Under the pieces are notes generated by a model, which saw only the letters and a program-made list of their open reading frames with translations, did not search any database and was not told where the DNA came from. Below are positions 17,015-25,770 of a stretch of DNA of 64,000 bases, piece after piece. The translations under genes and the position numbers were made by a program. Position 1 is the stretch's first letter, and each line of letters begins with the position of its first letter. The stretch lies in assembly GCF_013414345.1 (NCBI RefSeq), contig NZ_CP058670.1, forward strand, positions 1,426,001-1,490,000. The letters run 5' to 3'. Source of the DNA: Microcella indica. Lineage in GTDB: Bacteria; Actinomycetota; Actinomycetes; Actinomycetales; Microbacteriaceae.

Positions 17015-17401
17015 CTAGCCCTCGCGGCCTTCCTGTCGACGATCCCAGCGCTCGTTCATGCGCTCGGTCCACGAGGACCGAGCAGCGCTCGGGCGGGCCG
17101 CCCCGACCGCAGCAGGACTGCTCGGCGACTCGGCGGCGTCACGACGCCCCGGCGAGAGCACGATGAGAACGCCCGCGAGCATGAGGCCGAACCCGACGAC
17201 ACCGATCACGGCCAGCTGCGTGATGACGCCGGCGACGAGCGCCGCGACACCCGCGATGGCCAGGAGCGCTCCGACGACGACGAGCGTGTAGTTGGGCTTG
17301 CCGCGTCGACCCGCCACGGTCGCGACGAAATCAGCGTCGTTCTGATAGAGGTTGCGCTCCATCTCATCGAGAAGGCGCTGTTCCTGTTCTGACAGCGGCA
17401 T
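17015..17401 (-). CDS. DUF3040 membrane protein
   Basis: Actinobacterial small membrane protein of 128 residues. The N-terminus MPLSEQEQRLLDEMERNLYQNDADF is the DUF3040 signature, followed by two adjacent membrane helices (about 39-60 and 63-83) and a charged, disordered C-terminus. Such genes commonly sit beside mraZ in actinobacteria (Rv2169c region). Function is unknown. ATG start; it is divergent from idsA and followed by the triple terminator. Confidence 0.9.
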   Translation of the reverse strand: MPLSEQEQRLLDEMERNLYQNDADFVATVAGRRGKPNYTLVVVGALLAIAGVAALVAGVITQLAVIGVVGFGLMLAGVLIVLSPGRRDAAESPSSPAAVGAARPSAARSSWTERMNERWDRRQEGREG

Positions 17402-17485
17402 AATGACCCCTTAGTGGCGACTCGTCGGTACGGAGATCCCCGTCCGCGCACATTCTACGGTCGCGCTCCTGGATAGGCTAGGCAG

Positions 17486-18607
17486 GTGCCTGAGAGATTG
17501 CGGTTAGTCGACGTCGTGCACGACCGGCTCGAGCAGTTCCTCGACGAACGCGCGACGCACCTCGGCACCATCGCAGAAGATCTCGAGCGCTTCACCGATG
17601 CAAGCCGTGATCTTCTGAGCGGAGGCAAGCGCTTCCGCGCCCTGTTCTGCTACTGGGGCTGGCATGCCGTCGCCGGCACCGTGAGGCCGGACGATCTGCT
17701 CGCCGAGCTCGACGAGCACCCGGATCTGTCGAGCGTCGTCGACGCCGCCGCGGGGCTCGAGCTCTTTCACGCCGCCGCGCTCGTGCACGACGACATCATG
17801 GACAGCTCTGACACGCGCCGCGGCATGCCCTCGGCGCACCGTCGGTTCGAGGCAGAGCACGCGCGCCGCCACTGGGTGGGCAGCGCGAGCGGGTACGGCA
17901 CGTCGTCGGCACTGCTTCTCGGCGACCTCCTGCTGGGGTGGAGTGACGAACTGCTCGATGCCGGGCTCGCGCGCCTCGACGACCAGGACGCGGCCCGGGC
18001 GGCGCGGGCTGAGTTCCAGACGATGCGCACGGAAGTCACGGTCGGCCAGTACCTCGACATCCTCGAGGAGGTCGCGTGGCGGGACGCCGAGGATGCCGAC
18101 ATGCTGCCGCGCGCGCATCGCGTGCTCGTCTACAAGTCGGCCAAGTACTCGATCGAGGCTCCCCTCGCGCTCGGGGCGCTCATGGCGGGCGGGACGCTCG
18201 AGCAGGTGACGGCTCTGCGCGCGTTCGGGCTGCCGCTCGGCGTCGCCTTCCAGCTGCGCGACGACCTGCTCGGAGTGTTCGGCGACCCCGAGGTCACCGG
18301 CAAGCCCGCGGGCGATGACCTGCGCGAGGGCAAGCGCACGGTCCTCATCGCCCTGGCGCGCGACGCTCTACCCGGCAGCGCGGTACGGCTCATCGACGAG
18401 CTGCTCGGCGACCCCGAGCTCACCGAGCACCAGATCCGCACGCTGCAGGCGACGATTCGGGATAGCGGTGCCGTCGAGACGGTCGAGTCGATCATCGCGC
18501 GGTCGGTCACCGAGGCTCTCGCGGCGCTCGAGTCGGCGACCATCAGTCGCTCCGCCCACGCCGAGCTCATCGGTCTCTCCGATCTCGTGACGCGCCGCTC
18601 GCACTAG
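17486..18607 (+). CDS. idsA: Polyprenyl (geranylgeranyl-type) diphosphate synthase
   Basis: Trans-prenyltransferase that condenses isopentenyl diphosphate with allylic diphosphates, feeding carotenoid, menaquinone or carrier-lipid pathways. The 373-residue protein has the first aspartate-rich motif DDIMD (102-106), GGKRFRALFCYWGW upstream, and the second aspartate motif FQLRDDLLGVFGD (about 253-265) with GKPAGDDLREGKRT. The DDxxD spacing is the short-chain type. GTG start. It corresponds in position to idsA2 (Rv2173). It converges with the Rv2175c-like gene across a hairpin. Confidence 0.93.
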   Translation: MPERLRLVDVVHDRLEQFLDERATHLGTIAEDLERFTDASRDLLSGGKRFRALFCYWGWHAVAGTVRPDDLLAELDEHPDLSSVVDAAAGLELFHAAALVHDDIMDSSDTRRGMPSAHRRFEAEHARRHWVGSASGYGTSSALLLGDLLLGWSDELLDAGLARLDDQDAARAARAEFQTMRTEVTVGQYLDILEEVAWRDAEDADMLPRAHRVLVYKSAKYSIEAPLALGALMAGGTLEQVTALRAFGLPLGVAFQLRDDLLGVFGDPEVTGKPAGDDLREGKRTVLIALARDALPGSAVRLIDELLGDPELTEHQIRTLQATIRDSGAVETVESIIARSVTEALAALESATISRSAHAELIGLSDLVTRRSH

Positions 18608-18638
18608 GAGCGCCGCGCGTCAGCGGTGCACGGCGCTC
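18608..18638. terminator. Bidirectional hairpin between convergent idsA and the Rv2175c-like gene
   Basis: GAGCGCCG (18608-18615) and CGGCGCTC (18631-18638) form a perfect 8-bp stem with a 15-base loop directly after the idsA stop and touching the stop of the opposing gene. There is no clear U tract on either side, so termination efficiency is uncertain. Confidence 0.5.
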
Positions 18639-18975
18639 AGAAGGCGAGCGCCTGCGCCACCCGCCGAACCTCGGCCTTGCGGCCGGCGCGCAGGGCGTCG
18701 ATCGGCGTCGCGCCCAGGGCGTCCTCCGGCTCGAGCATCCAGCGCATCGCCTCATCGTCGCTGAAGCCGCTGTCGGCCAGCAGCACGAGCGTGCCGCGCA
18801 GCTCGCGCACGGGCTCGTCGTCGAGGAGGAACGATGCCGGGACGACGAGGACGCCGTCGCGGCGCACCGCGAGCAGCTGTCGATCCTCGATGAGGCGGTG
18901 CACCTTGCCGGGGCTCAGCCCGAGAATCTCGACGAGATCGGGGATCGTCAGCCAGGTCGGAGAGTCTGCATGCAC
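18637..18975 (-). CDS. Rv2175c-like winged-helix DNA-binding protein
   Basis: About 112 residues with WLTIPDLVEILGLSPGKVHRLIEDRQLLAVRRDG, a winged-helix/HTH segment, then the C-terminal pattern VVPASFLLDDEPVRELRGTL and DEAMRWMLEPEDALGATPIDALRAGRKAEVRRVAQALAF in several blocks, as in M. tuberculosis Rv2175c. That protein binds DNA and is a substrate of the Ser/Thr kinase PknL; here the PASTA kinase lies two genes away. The GTG start (codons V-H-A-D) is chosen by similarity; upstream reading is possible but unlike the family. A threonine phosphosite at the N-terminus cannot be assigned with certainty. Confidence 0.85.
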   Translation of the reverse strand: MHADSPTWLTIPDLVEILGLSPGKVHRLIEDRQLLAVRRDGVLVVPASFLLDDEPVRELRGTLVLLADSGFSDDEAMRWMLEPEDALGATPIDALRAGRKAEVRRVAQALAF

Positions 18976-19036
18976 GGTTACTAGAGTGCCACGCGCTCGT
19001 GTGGATCGCGCCCCCGGCACGAATCGGATTCCCTGA

Positions 19037-19060
19037 TCACATTCGTCACATCCTTCACAT
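19037..19060 (+). promoter_or_regulatory. Three TCACAT repeats with 9-bp period upstream of the LysM gene (MtrA-like)
   Basis: TCACAT occurs at 19037-19042, 19046-19051 and 19055-19060 in the divergent spacer between the Rv2175c-like and LysM genes. The same 9-bp-spaced TCACAY pair occurs upstream of wag31. GTCACA-type direct repeats are known targets of MtrA in mycobacteria, which controls peptidoglycan-remodelling enzymes; the adjacent gene is of that type. Regulator assignment is inference. Confidence 0.4.
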
Positions 19061-19152
19061 TGGCCACGACGGGTAGTAGCCTGGGCTGCGGACGGATCGG
19101 GGGATCCTCCGCGCCCCTCGGGGGCAACACGGGTGAGAGAGGCCAGCGCCAC

Positions 19153-20505
19153 ATGACCGACACGCACCTCGCTGCTGGCGGGCGGCACGACTCGCGCGGC
19201 TGCGATGCTCCCACTGATCGCGCGCACATCGTCTTCGCCGGCCTCGCCCCCCGCCACCCCATCGCGGTGACGAGCGCACCGCGCCCCGTCGGCATGCGCA
19301 CGCGCACCGCCCTCTCGAGCTCCGTGCCCCTCGTCCTCACCGGAGCCATCGCCCTGGGGCTCGGCGTCGCGGGCCCCGTCGAGGCGGCCCCGACCCGCAA
19401 GCCCTCACCGCCGCAGCCTGGCCAGGCCCCTGCATCAGGAGGCTTGCGGGCGATGCTCTCCCAGTGGGGCGCCGCCATCACTCCCGGCGCCCAGAGTCTC
19501 GATGCGGTGGCCAGCTCGGCGGCTCCCGCCAGCTACCTCGTGCAGCCGGGAGACACCGTGAGCGACGTCGCCGCGCGCTTCGGGCTGCCCACCGCGGTGG
19601 TGCTCGCCCGCAACGGGCTGAGCTGGAAGTCCACGATCTTCCCGGGCCAGGTGCTCTCGCTCGGCGCCGACGGGGTCAAGCGTGCCGGCCGCCCGGCGGT
19701 GCTCGCCGACGGCGGGCTGTACGCCATCGCACGCGGTGACACGCTGTCGAGCGTCGCGCAGCGCTTCGGCATCTCCGTGCGATCGATCCTCGAGCGCAAC
19801 GGGCTGAACCCCGCGAGCATCATCTACCCCGGCCAGAAGATCGTCATCCCCGGCCACAGCCCGCGAGACGCCGAGCCCCAGCTCGCCCTCGCCCAGGATG
19901 AGGGCGAGGGCGTTCCGGAGCTCACCCTCGCCTCGGCTGACTCGAGCACCGCCTCCGAGAGCACGGCCGCTCTCGCCGCCGCTCCCGACGTCTCGGCGCT
20001 CGCGATCGCCGAGCGTCCCGTGCTACCGGCAGCTCTGCCGCGCCCCGCAGCGCCCGCCCCGGGAGGCACCGCGCCGAGCGGCCCGCCGAGCGGTGGCGGA
20101 AGCGTGACCCCGCTCACGGGCGAGATGCGGGGCCACGCGCTGACGATCATCCAGGTCGGGCGCCAGCTCGGTGTGCCCGACTACGGCATCGTCATCGCGC
20201 TCGCCACAGCGATGCAGGAGTCCACGCTGCGCAACCTCTCGTGGGGCGACCGCGACTCGGTCGGCCTCTTCCAGCAGCGGCCGAGCTCGGGGTGGGGTAC
20301 CGCCGCCGACCTGCAGGTTCCGAGCCACGCCGCCCGACTCTTCTACGTGGGGCGCAGCGGGTACACGCGCGGCTTGCTCGACATCCCCGGCTGGCAGGGC
20401 ATGTCGCTCACGCAGGCCGCGCAGGCCGTGCAGATCTCCGCCTACCCGAACCACTACGCCAAGTGGGAGGCGAGTGCGTGGGCGTGGCTCTACGAACTCA
20501 CGTGA
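19153..20505 (+). CDS. Secreted/anchored double-LysM protein with lysozyme-like C-terminal domain
   Basis: Surface peptidoglycan-binding protein of 450 residues. There is an N-terminal stretch of 48 residues, then MRTRTALSSS and a hydrophobic helix (about 56-76) ending GPVEAAP, a likely signal or anchor. Two LysM domains follow (about 128-170, YLVQPGDTVSDVAARF; and 190-233, YAIARGDTLSSVAQRF), an Ala/Pro/Ser linker, and a C-terminal domain with IALATAMQESTLRNL and GDRDSVGLFQQRPSSGWG, a lysozyme/transglycosylase-like pattern with a candidate catalytic Glu in MQEST. ATG 19153 has GAGAGAGG upstream; an internal ATG at 19294 would give a standard signal peptide and is a real alternative. Role: wall remodelling. 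Confidence 0.85.
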   Translation: MTDTHLAAGGRHDSRGCDAPTDRAHIVFAGLAPRHPIAVTSAPRPVGMRTRTALSSSVPLVLTGAIALGLGVAGPVEAAPTRKPSPPQPGQAPASGGLRAMLSQWGAAITPGAQSLDAVASSAAPASYLVQPGDTVSDVAARFGLPTAVVLARNGLSWKSTIFPGQVLSLGADGVKRAGRPAVLADGGLYAIARGDTLSSVAQRFGISVRSILERNGLNPASIIYPGQKIVIPGHSPRDAEPQLALAQDEGEGVPELTLASADSSTASESTAALAAAPDVSALAIAERPVLPAALPRPAAPAPGGTAPSGPPSGGGSVTPLTGEMRGHALTIIQVGRQLGVPDYGIVIALATAMQESTLRNLSWGDRDSVGLFQQRPSSGWGTAADLQVPSHAARLFYVGRSGYTRGLLDIPGWQGMSLTQAAQAVQISAYPNHYAKWEASAWAWLYELT

Positions 20506-20570
20506 ACGCGCGCCGCCGAAGCGCCGTGCGCCTCCCCTGCTCGACCGCCTGACCGACCTACACTGGCGCG

Positions 20571-22517
20571 GTGACTGCCTCCCCGACCGACCCCCTCATC
20601 GGGCGTCTGATCGACGGTCGGTACCGCGTGCGCTCGCGCATCGCTCGCGGGGGCATGGCGACCGTCTACCTCGCCACGGATGAACGGCTCGAGCGCCTCG
20701 TCGCGGTCAAGATCATGCACGGCCACCTCGCCGACGACAGTCAGTTCAAAGAGCGCTTCATCCAGGAGGCGCGGTCGGCCGCTCGGCTCGCACACCCCAA
20801 CGTCGTCAACGTCTTCGATCAGGGGCAGGACACCGAGTCGGCCTACCTGGTCATGGAGTACCTTCCCGGCATCACGCTGCGCGATCTCCTGAAGGAGTAC
20901 GGCGCGCTGACACCGGCCCAGACGATGGACATCACCGAGTCGGTGCTCGGCGGCCTCGCCGCCGCGCACAAGGCAGGCATCGTGCATCGGGATCTCAAGC
21001 CCGAGAACGTGCTGCTCGCCGACGACGGCCGCATCAAGATCGGTGATTTCGGTCTCGCTCGTGCCGCCACCGCGAACACGGCGACGGGCCAGGCGCTGCT
21101 CGGCACGATCGCCTACCTCTCCCCCGAGCTCGTCATGCGCGGTATCGCCGACACGCGCAGCGACATCTACGCGGTCGGCATCATGATGTTCGAGATGCTC
21201 ACCGGCGAGCAGCCCTTCAAGGGTGAGCAGCCCATGCAGATCGCCTACCAGCACGCCAACGACTCCGTGCCGGCGCCGAGCACCCTCAACCCCGAAGTGC
21301 CCGCCGAGTGGGACGAGCTCGTGCTGTGGGCCACCGCGCGCAATCCCGACGATCGCCCCACCGACGCCCGCGCCCTCCTCGAACAGGTCACCGAGACCGG
21401 GCGGGAGCTGCAGACCGCTCTCTCGGCGACGGGCGCGCAGAAGACCATGCTGCTGACCTCCCCGATTCCCACCACTCCCGCCGCGCTGACCGGGGACGAC
21501 AGCGAGACTCAGGTGATCGGCGGAGTTCCCTCTCCGGCGACGCGCCCCACCACGAGCGCCGCCGTTCTCGCCGAACGCGGGTCCAAGGGGCGGCGGCGCG
21601 GGTGGCTGCTCTTCGCCGTCGTCCTGGCTCTGGCCGGCCTCGCGGGCGGTGTCGGCTGGTGGTTCGGCGCCGGCCCAGGCTCGACGGTCACGATCGAGAG
21701 CGTGCGGGGGCTCGGCGAGGAGGCCGCGCGCGAGGTCCTCGTCGAGCAGGGCCTCGTGGTCGCCGACACCGTCGAGGAGGCCTTCGACCCCGAGGTGGAG
21801 GCCGGACTCGTCGCGGGAACCGACCCCGAGGCAGGTACGGTCGTCGATCGCGACGCTGCCGTCACCCTCGTGATCTCGAAGGGCCGCGAGCCGACAACGG
21901 TCCCCGACATCCTGGGGCAGCCCGAGGCGGATGCCCTGCTCGCGCTCGCGGAGGCCGGCTTCGAGCCCGGCGAGAGCATCGAGCAGTTCGACAGCGACGT
22001 CGCCGACGGCTCGGTCGTCGCCCTGCTCGACGACGCCGGCGAGCCACTCGCAGCCGGGACCGAATCGTTCGTCGGCACGGCCGTGCAGCTCGTCCTGTCG
22101 GTGGGCGCGATCCCCGATGTGCGCGGACTCTCGGTCGACGGAGCGCAAGAAGCGCTCTCGGCACGCGGGCTCGAGGGGATCGTGGGCGGCGACCCCGAGT
22201 TCGACAACGAGGTCGCGGAGGGCGACGTGCTGCGCGTGGAGGCGATCGGCGAGGGACCTGTGCGCCCCGGCGACACCGTCACGCTCATCATCTCGCGCGG
22301 CCCCGACCTCGTGACGGTGCCCGAGGTCGTGGGGCTCAGCATCAACGACGCTGTCGATCGGCTGCGGGCGGAGGGCTTCGAGGTCAACCTCGACACAAAC
22401 GTGCCACCCGGTCTGCGGGGCTCCGCGCTCGCTCCCGTGCAGTCGACGGACCCCGAGGGTGGCTCGCAGGTCTTCCGCAGCCCGCGCCCTCCGGTCACTG
22501 TGACCGCCCAGTACTGA
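20571..22517 (+). CDS. PASTA-domain Ser/Thr protein kinase (PknB/PknL type)
   Basis: Membrane kinase that senses muropeptides or lipid II outside and phosphorylates division, wall and metabolic proteins inside. Kinase domain about 13-275 with the glycine loop IARGGMATVY, K47 in VAVKIM, HRDLKPEN (139-146), DFG (159-161) and an activation loop with several threonines (ANTATGQALLGT). A juxtamembrane linker, one membrane helix (about 344-365), and four PASTA repeats (about 371-645) follow. Length 648 is normal. GTG start. Synteny (beside Rv2175c-like and aroG) corresponds to pknL, though PknL has no PASTA domains and the architecture is that of PknB. Likely substrates in this window are GarA and the Rv2175c-like protein. 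Confidence 0.95.
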   Translation: MTASPTDPLIGRLIDGRYRVRSRIARGGMATVYLATDERLERLVAVKIMHGHLADDSQFKERFIQEARSAARLAHPNVVNVFDQGQDTESAYLVMEYLPGITLRDLLKEYGALTPAQTMDITESVLGGLAAAHKAGIVHRDLKPENVLLADDGRIKIGDFGLARAATANTATGQALLGTIAYLSPELVMRGIADTRSDIYAVGIMMFEMLTGEQPFKGEQPMQIAYQHANDSVPAPSTLNPEVPAEWDELVLWATARNPDDRPTDARALLEQVTETGRELQTALSATGAQKTMLLTSPIPTTPAALTGDDSETQVIGGVPSPATRPTTSAAVLAERGSKGRRRGWLLFAVVLALAGLAGGVGWWFGAGPGSTVTIESVRGLGEEAAREVLVEQGLVVADTVEEAFDPEVEAGLVAGTDPEAGTVVDRDAAVTLVISKGREPTTVPDILGQPEADALLALAEAGFEPGESIEQFDSDVADGSVVALLDDAGEPLAAGTESFVGTAVQLVLSVGAIPDVRGLSVDGAQEALSARGLEGIVGGDPEFDNEVAEGDVLRVEAIGEGPVRPGDTVTLIISRGPDLVTVPEVVGLSINDAVDRLRAEGFEVNLDTNVPPGLRGSALAPVQSTDPEGGSQVFRSPRPPVTVTAQY

Positions 22518-22546
22518 GTCTCGTCTCAGGACCGGCCAGTCACGCG

Positions 22547-23920
22547 CTAGGAGTCGGCGCCGAGCTCCTCCGCCACGAGGAAGGCGAGCTCGAGCGACTG
22601 CATGTGGTTGAGGCGCGGGTCGCACAGCGACTCGTAGCGGGTCGCGAGGGTCGCCTCGTCGATGTGCTCCGAGCCACCCAGGCACTCGGTGACATCGTCG
22701 CCCGTGAGCTCCACGTGGATACCGCCGGGGTGCGTGCCGACGGCGCGGTGCGCCTCGAAGAAGCCCTTGACCTCGTCGACGACGTCGTCGAACCGTCGCG
22801 TCTTGTAGCCGGTCGGCGTCGTGAGGCCGTTGCCGTGCATGGGGTCGGTGACCCACAGCGGTTGGGCGTCCATGCCCGAGATCGCTTCGAGGAGCGGTGG
22901 CAGGGCATCCCGAATCTTGCCGGCACCCATGCGCGTGATGAAGGTGAGTCGGCCCGGCTCCCGATCGGGATCGAGCACGTCGATGAGTCGCTCCATGTCA
23001 TCGGCGCTCGTCGACGGGCCGAGCTTGACGCCGATCGGGTTGCGAATGCGGCGGAAGAAGTCGACGTGCGCTCCCTCGAGCTCGCGAGTGCGCTCGCCGA
23101 TCCAGAGGAAGTGCGCGCTCGTGTTGTACGGGGTGCCCGTACGGGAGTCGATGCGCGTCATCGGCCGCTCGTAGTCCATGAGCAGACCCTCGTGGCTCGA
23201 GTAGAACTCCACGCGCTTGAGCTCGTCGAAGTCTGCTCCCGCCGCCTCCATGAAGCGCACGGCACGATCGATCTCACGGGCCAGGCCCTCGTAGCGCGCG
23301 TTCGCGGGGTTGGCGGCGAAGCCCTTGTTCCAGCTGTGCACCATGCGCAGGTCGGCGAAGCCACCCTGCGTGAAGGCGCGGATCAGATTGAGGGTCGACG
23401 CAGCCGTGTGGTAGCCCTGCACGATGCGGCGAGGGTCGGCCTCCCGCGACTCGGGCGTGAAGTCGTAGCCGTTGACGATGTCGCCGCGGTAGGCCGGCAG
23501 CGTGACGTCACCGCGCGTCTCGGAGTCGCTCGACCGCGGCTTGGCGAACTGCCCGGCCATGCGGCCCATCTTGATGACGGGCATCGAGGCGCCGTAGGTG
23601 AGCACGATCGCCATCTGCAGGATCGTCTTGACGCGGTTGCGGATCTGGTCGGCCGTCGCGCCCGCGAAGGTCTCGGCGCAGTCGCCGCCCTGCAGCAGGA
23701 ACGCGTCACCGCGCGCGGCGCGCGCAAGGCGGTCACGCAGCATGTCGACCTCGCCGGCGAAGACGAGCGGCGGGAGCGTTGCGAGCTCTGCGGAGGCGGC
23801 CGCCGCCGCGGTGGCGTCCGGCCACTGCGGCTGCTGCTTGATCGGCAGCGTGCGCCAGTGGTCGAGACCGCGAATCACGTCAGGGTCAGCGTGCACGACG
23901 GTTTCGTCTGGGTCGACCAC
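22547..23920 (-). CDS. aroG: Class II 3-deoxy-D-arabino-heptulosonate-7-phosphate synthase
   Basis: First enzyme of the shikimate pathway (PEP + erythrose-4-phosphate). Plant/mycobacterial class II type: FLLQGGDCAETF, MAIVLTYGASMPVIKMGR, KPRSSDSE, HSWNKGF, FYSSHEGLLMDYE, KLGPSTS and DPMHGNG, which contain the metal-binding Cys/His/Glu and substrate arginines. Length 457. The start was set at GTG 23920 because AAAAGGA (minus strand, 23929-23936) is 8 bases upstream; GTG at 23956 would add 12 residues. It is last in the ROK-plsC-aroG operon and converges with the kinase gene. Confidence 0.96.
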   Translation of the reverse strand: MVDPDETVVHADPDVIRGLDHWRTLPIKQQPQWPDATAAAAASAELATLPPLVFAGEVDMLRDRLARAARGDAFLLQGGDCAETFAGATADQIRNRVKTILQMAIVLTYGASMPVIKMGRMAGQFAKPRSSDSETRGDVTLPAYRGDIVNGYDFTPESREADPRRIVQGYHTAASTLNLIRAFTQGGFADLRMVHSWNKGFAANPANARYEGLAREIDRAVRFMEAAGADFDELKRVEFYSSHEGLLMDYERPMTRIDSRTGTPYNTSAHFLWIGERTRELEGAHVDFFRRIRNPIGVKLGPSTSADDMERLIDVLDPDREPGRLTFITRMGAGKIRDALPPLLEAISGMDAQPLWVTDPMHGNGLTTPTGYKTRRFDDVVDEVKGFFEAHRAVGTHPGGIHVELTGDDVTECLGGSEHIDEATLATRYESLCDPRLNHMQSLELAFLVAEELGADS

Positions 23921-23982
23921 CGGGAGAGTCCTTTTCGATGCGGGGGCGGGATGCACGGCGCAAGAGGCCGCGACTATCCAGC

Positions 23983-24672
23983 CTAGCGGGCCTTCGCCGG
24001 GCGCTTGTCCTTCACGCTCGTCGCGTACACGTCGCGGTACTCCTGGCCGCTCAGGCGGCCGAGCTCGTACATGATCTCGTCGGTGACCGAGCGCAGTACG
24101 AAGCGATCGGACTCGAGGCCGCTGAAGCGCGTGAAGTCGAGCGGTTCGCCGAAGACGACCCCAGGCCGCATGACCTTGGGCAGCTTCGTGCCGATGGGCA
24201 TGACCTTCTCCGTGTCGATCATGGCCACGGGCACAACGGGCGCACCCGACTCGAGGATCATGCGCGCGACACCCGTGCGGCCCCGGTACATGATGCCGTC
24301 CGGGCTTCTCGTGCCTTCCGGGTAGATGCCGAGGGCGAGACCGTCGGCGAGCACGCGCAGGCCCGTGTTGAGCGAGGCCTCGGAGGCTTTGCCGCCCGAG
24401 CGGTCGATCGGCAGCTGCCCCGTGCCGACGAAGAAGAGCTTGGTGAGCCAGCCGCGCAGGCCCTTGCCCGTGAAGTAGTCGCTCTTGGCGAGGAACACCA
24501 CGCGACGATCGAGCACGAGGGGCAGGAAGACGGAGTCGACGAAGGAGAGGTGGTTGCTCGCCAGGATGACGGCGCCGTCCTTCGGCACGTTCTCAAGCCC
24601 GCGCACCCACGGGCGGAACGCGGTGAGGATGATGGGCCCCACCACGAGGTTCTTCATGAGCCAGTAGAACAT
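23983..24672 (-). CDS. plsC: 1-acylglycerol-3-phosphate acyltransferase (PlsC family)
   Basis: Membrane-associated acyltransferase making phosphatidic acid. The 229-residue protein has the catalytic NHLSFVD motif (NHx4D, 40-46), the glycerol-phosphate-binding GIYPEGTRSPDG, and VPVAMIDTEKV. The N-terminal hydrophobic stretch would bind the membrane. The order aroG-plsC-glucokinase-fadD15 matches the M. tuberculosis region around Rv2178c-Rv2187 (Rv2182c). The spacing to the upstream ROK gene is 48 bases. The exact acyl acceptor is inferred from the family. Confidence 0.92.
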   Translation of the reverse strand: MFYWLMKNLVVGPIILTAFRPWVRGLENVPKDGAVILASNHLSFVDSVFLPLVLDRRVVFLAKSDYFTGKGLRGWLTKLFFVGTGQLPIDRSGGKASEASLNTGLRVLADGLALGIYPEGTRSPDGIMYRGRTGVARMILESGAPVVPVAMIDTEKVMPIGTKLPKVMRPGVVFGEPLDFTRFSGLESDRFVLRSVTDEIMYELGRLSGQEYRDVYATSVKDKRPAKAR

Positions 24673-24720
24673 CGTCGCGCCCTCCCGTCGTCGCCGTAGG
24701 AAGCCTACCCGGCAGTCGGG

Positions 24721-25668
24721 TCAGGCTGTGGCCGCGTGGATGCGCGCCAGATCCGCCGCGCCGACGACACCGGCGTCGTTGACGAGCTGGGCGACGGCGA
24801 ACCGCGGCTCGGGGTGGTAGCCGCGGGCGGGGAGATGCGAGAAGTAGGACTCGCGCACCGGATCGAGTAGCAGGTCGCCGGCGACAGCGACACCGCCGCC
24901 GAAGACGAACAGCTCGGGGTCGAGCACGGCGCTGAGGCTCGCGCACGCCTGGCCGAGCCAGCCGCCGAGCTGGCGCAGCGCCTGCAGCGCGCCGGGGTCG
25001 TGCGCGGTGATGAGCTCGGCGAGCACGCCGCCCGTGAGCGCGCCCGCTCGCGCCCGCGCCTCCTCGAGGCCGAGACCGATGCCTCCGGCATCGGCGATCT
25101 CGTTCGCCATGCGCAGCAGGGCACGGCCGGAGCCGTACTGCTCGATGCAGCCGCGAGCACCGCAGCCGCACGGCAGCCCATCCGGGACCACGCGAAGATG
25201 ACCGAGCTCCCCCGCTGTGCCGAAACCGCCGCGCAGCAGACGATCGCCCGCGACCACGGCGCCGCCGACGCCGGTGCCGATAGTCAGCATGGTCATATGG
25301 TGCGCGTCGCGCGCGACCCCGAACCGGAACTCCGCCCAGCCCGCCGCGTTCGCGTCGTTGTCGATCGTGACGTCGAGGTCGATGCGCTCGCGAAGGCGAT
25401 CCCGGAACGGCTCGTGCCGCCAATTGATGTTGGGCGCGTAGTAGACGGTCGACTGGGCCGCATCGATGAATCCCGCGGCCGCGACTCCCGCCGCGATGAC
25501 CTCGTGGCCGACGCGGAGTCGCTCGATCATCGCCACGACGAGATCCATGATCGCCGCCGGATCGCCCGCGGGGGTCGGCTGACGCAGCTCCTCGACGATG
25601 CGACCGTCGTCGCTCACGAGAGCCCCGGCGATCTTCGTCCCGCCGATATCGATTCCGATGGAGTGCAT
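24721..25668 (-). CDS. ROK-family glucokinase
   Basis: Sugar kinase, most likely ATP- or polyphosphate-dependent glucokinase. It has the N-terminal phosphate-binding DIGGTKIAGALVSDDG, the sugar/base motif NDANAAGWAEFRFG, the second phosphate loop TIGTGVGGAVV, GELGHLRV, and the ROK zinc motif CGCGARGCIEQY with three cysteines. Length 315 is normal. There is no N-terminal HTH, so it is a kinase and not a ROK repressor. ATG start; first gene of the operon with plsC and aroG, divergent from fadD15. Confidence 0.92.
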   Translation of the reverse strand: MHSIGIDIGGTKIAGALVSDDGRIVEELRQPTPAGDPAAIMDLVVAMIERLRVGHEVIAAGVAAAGFIDAAQSTVYYAPNINWRHEPFRDRLRERIDLDVTIDNDANAAGWAEFRFGVARDAHHMTMLTIGTGVGGAVVAGDRLLRGGFGTAGELGHLRVVPDGLPCGCGARGCIEQYGSGRALLRMANEIADAGGIGLGLEEARARAGALTGGVLAELITAHDPGALQALRQLGGWLGQACASLSAVLDPELFVFGGGVAVAGDLLLDPVRESYFSHLPARGYHPEPRFAVAQLVNDAGVVGAADLARIHAATA

Positions 25669-25770
25669 GAGCGAAGAGTCTACTGAGCACAGGCCGTTGC
25701 CTCGCCCGCCCGCTCGCCCGGGTAGAGTGTGGGCATCAGTTGCCCGCCCACCGGTGCCAAAGGAGTTGCC

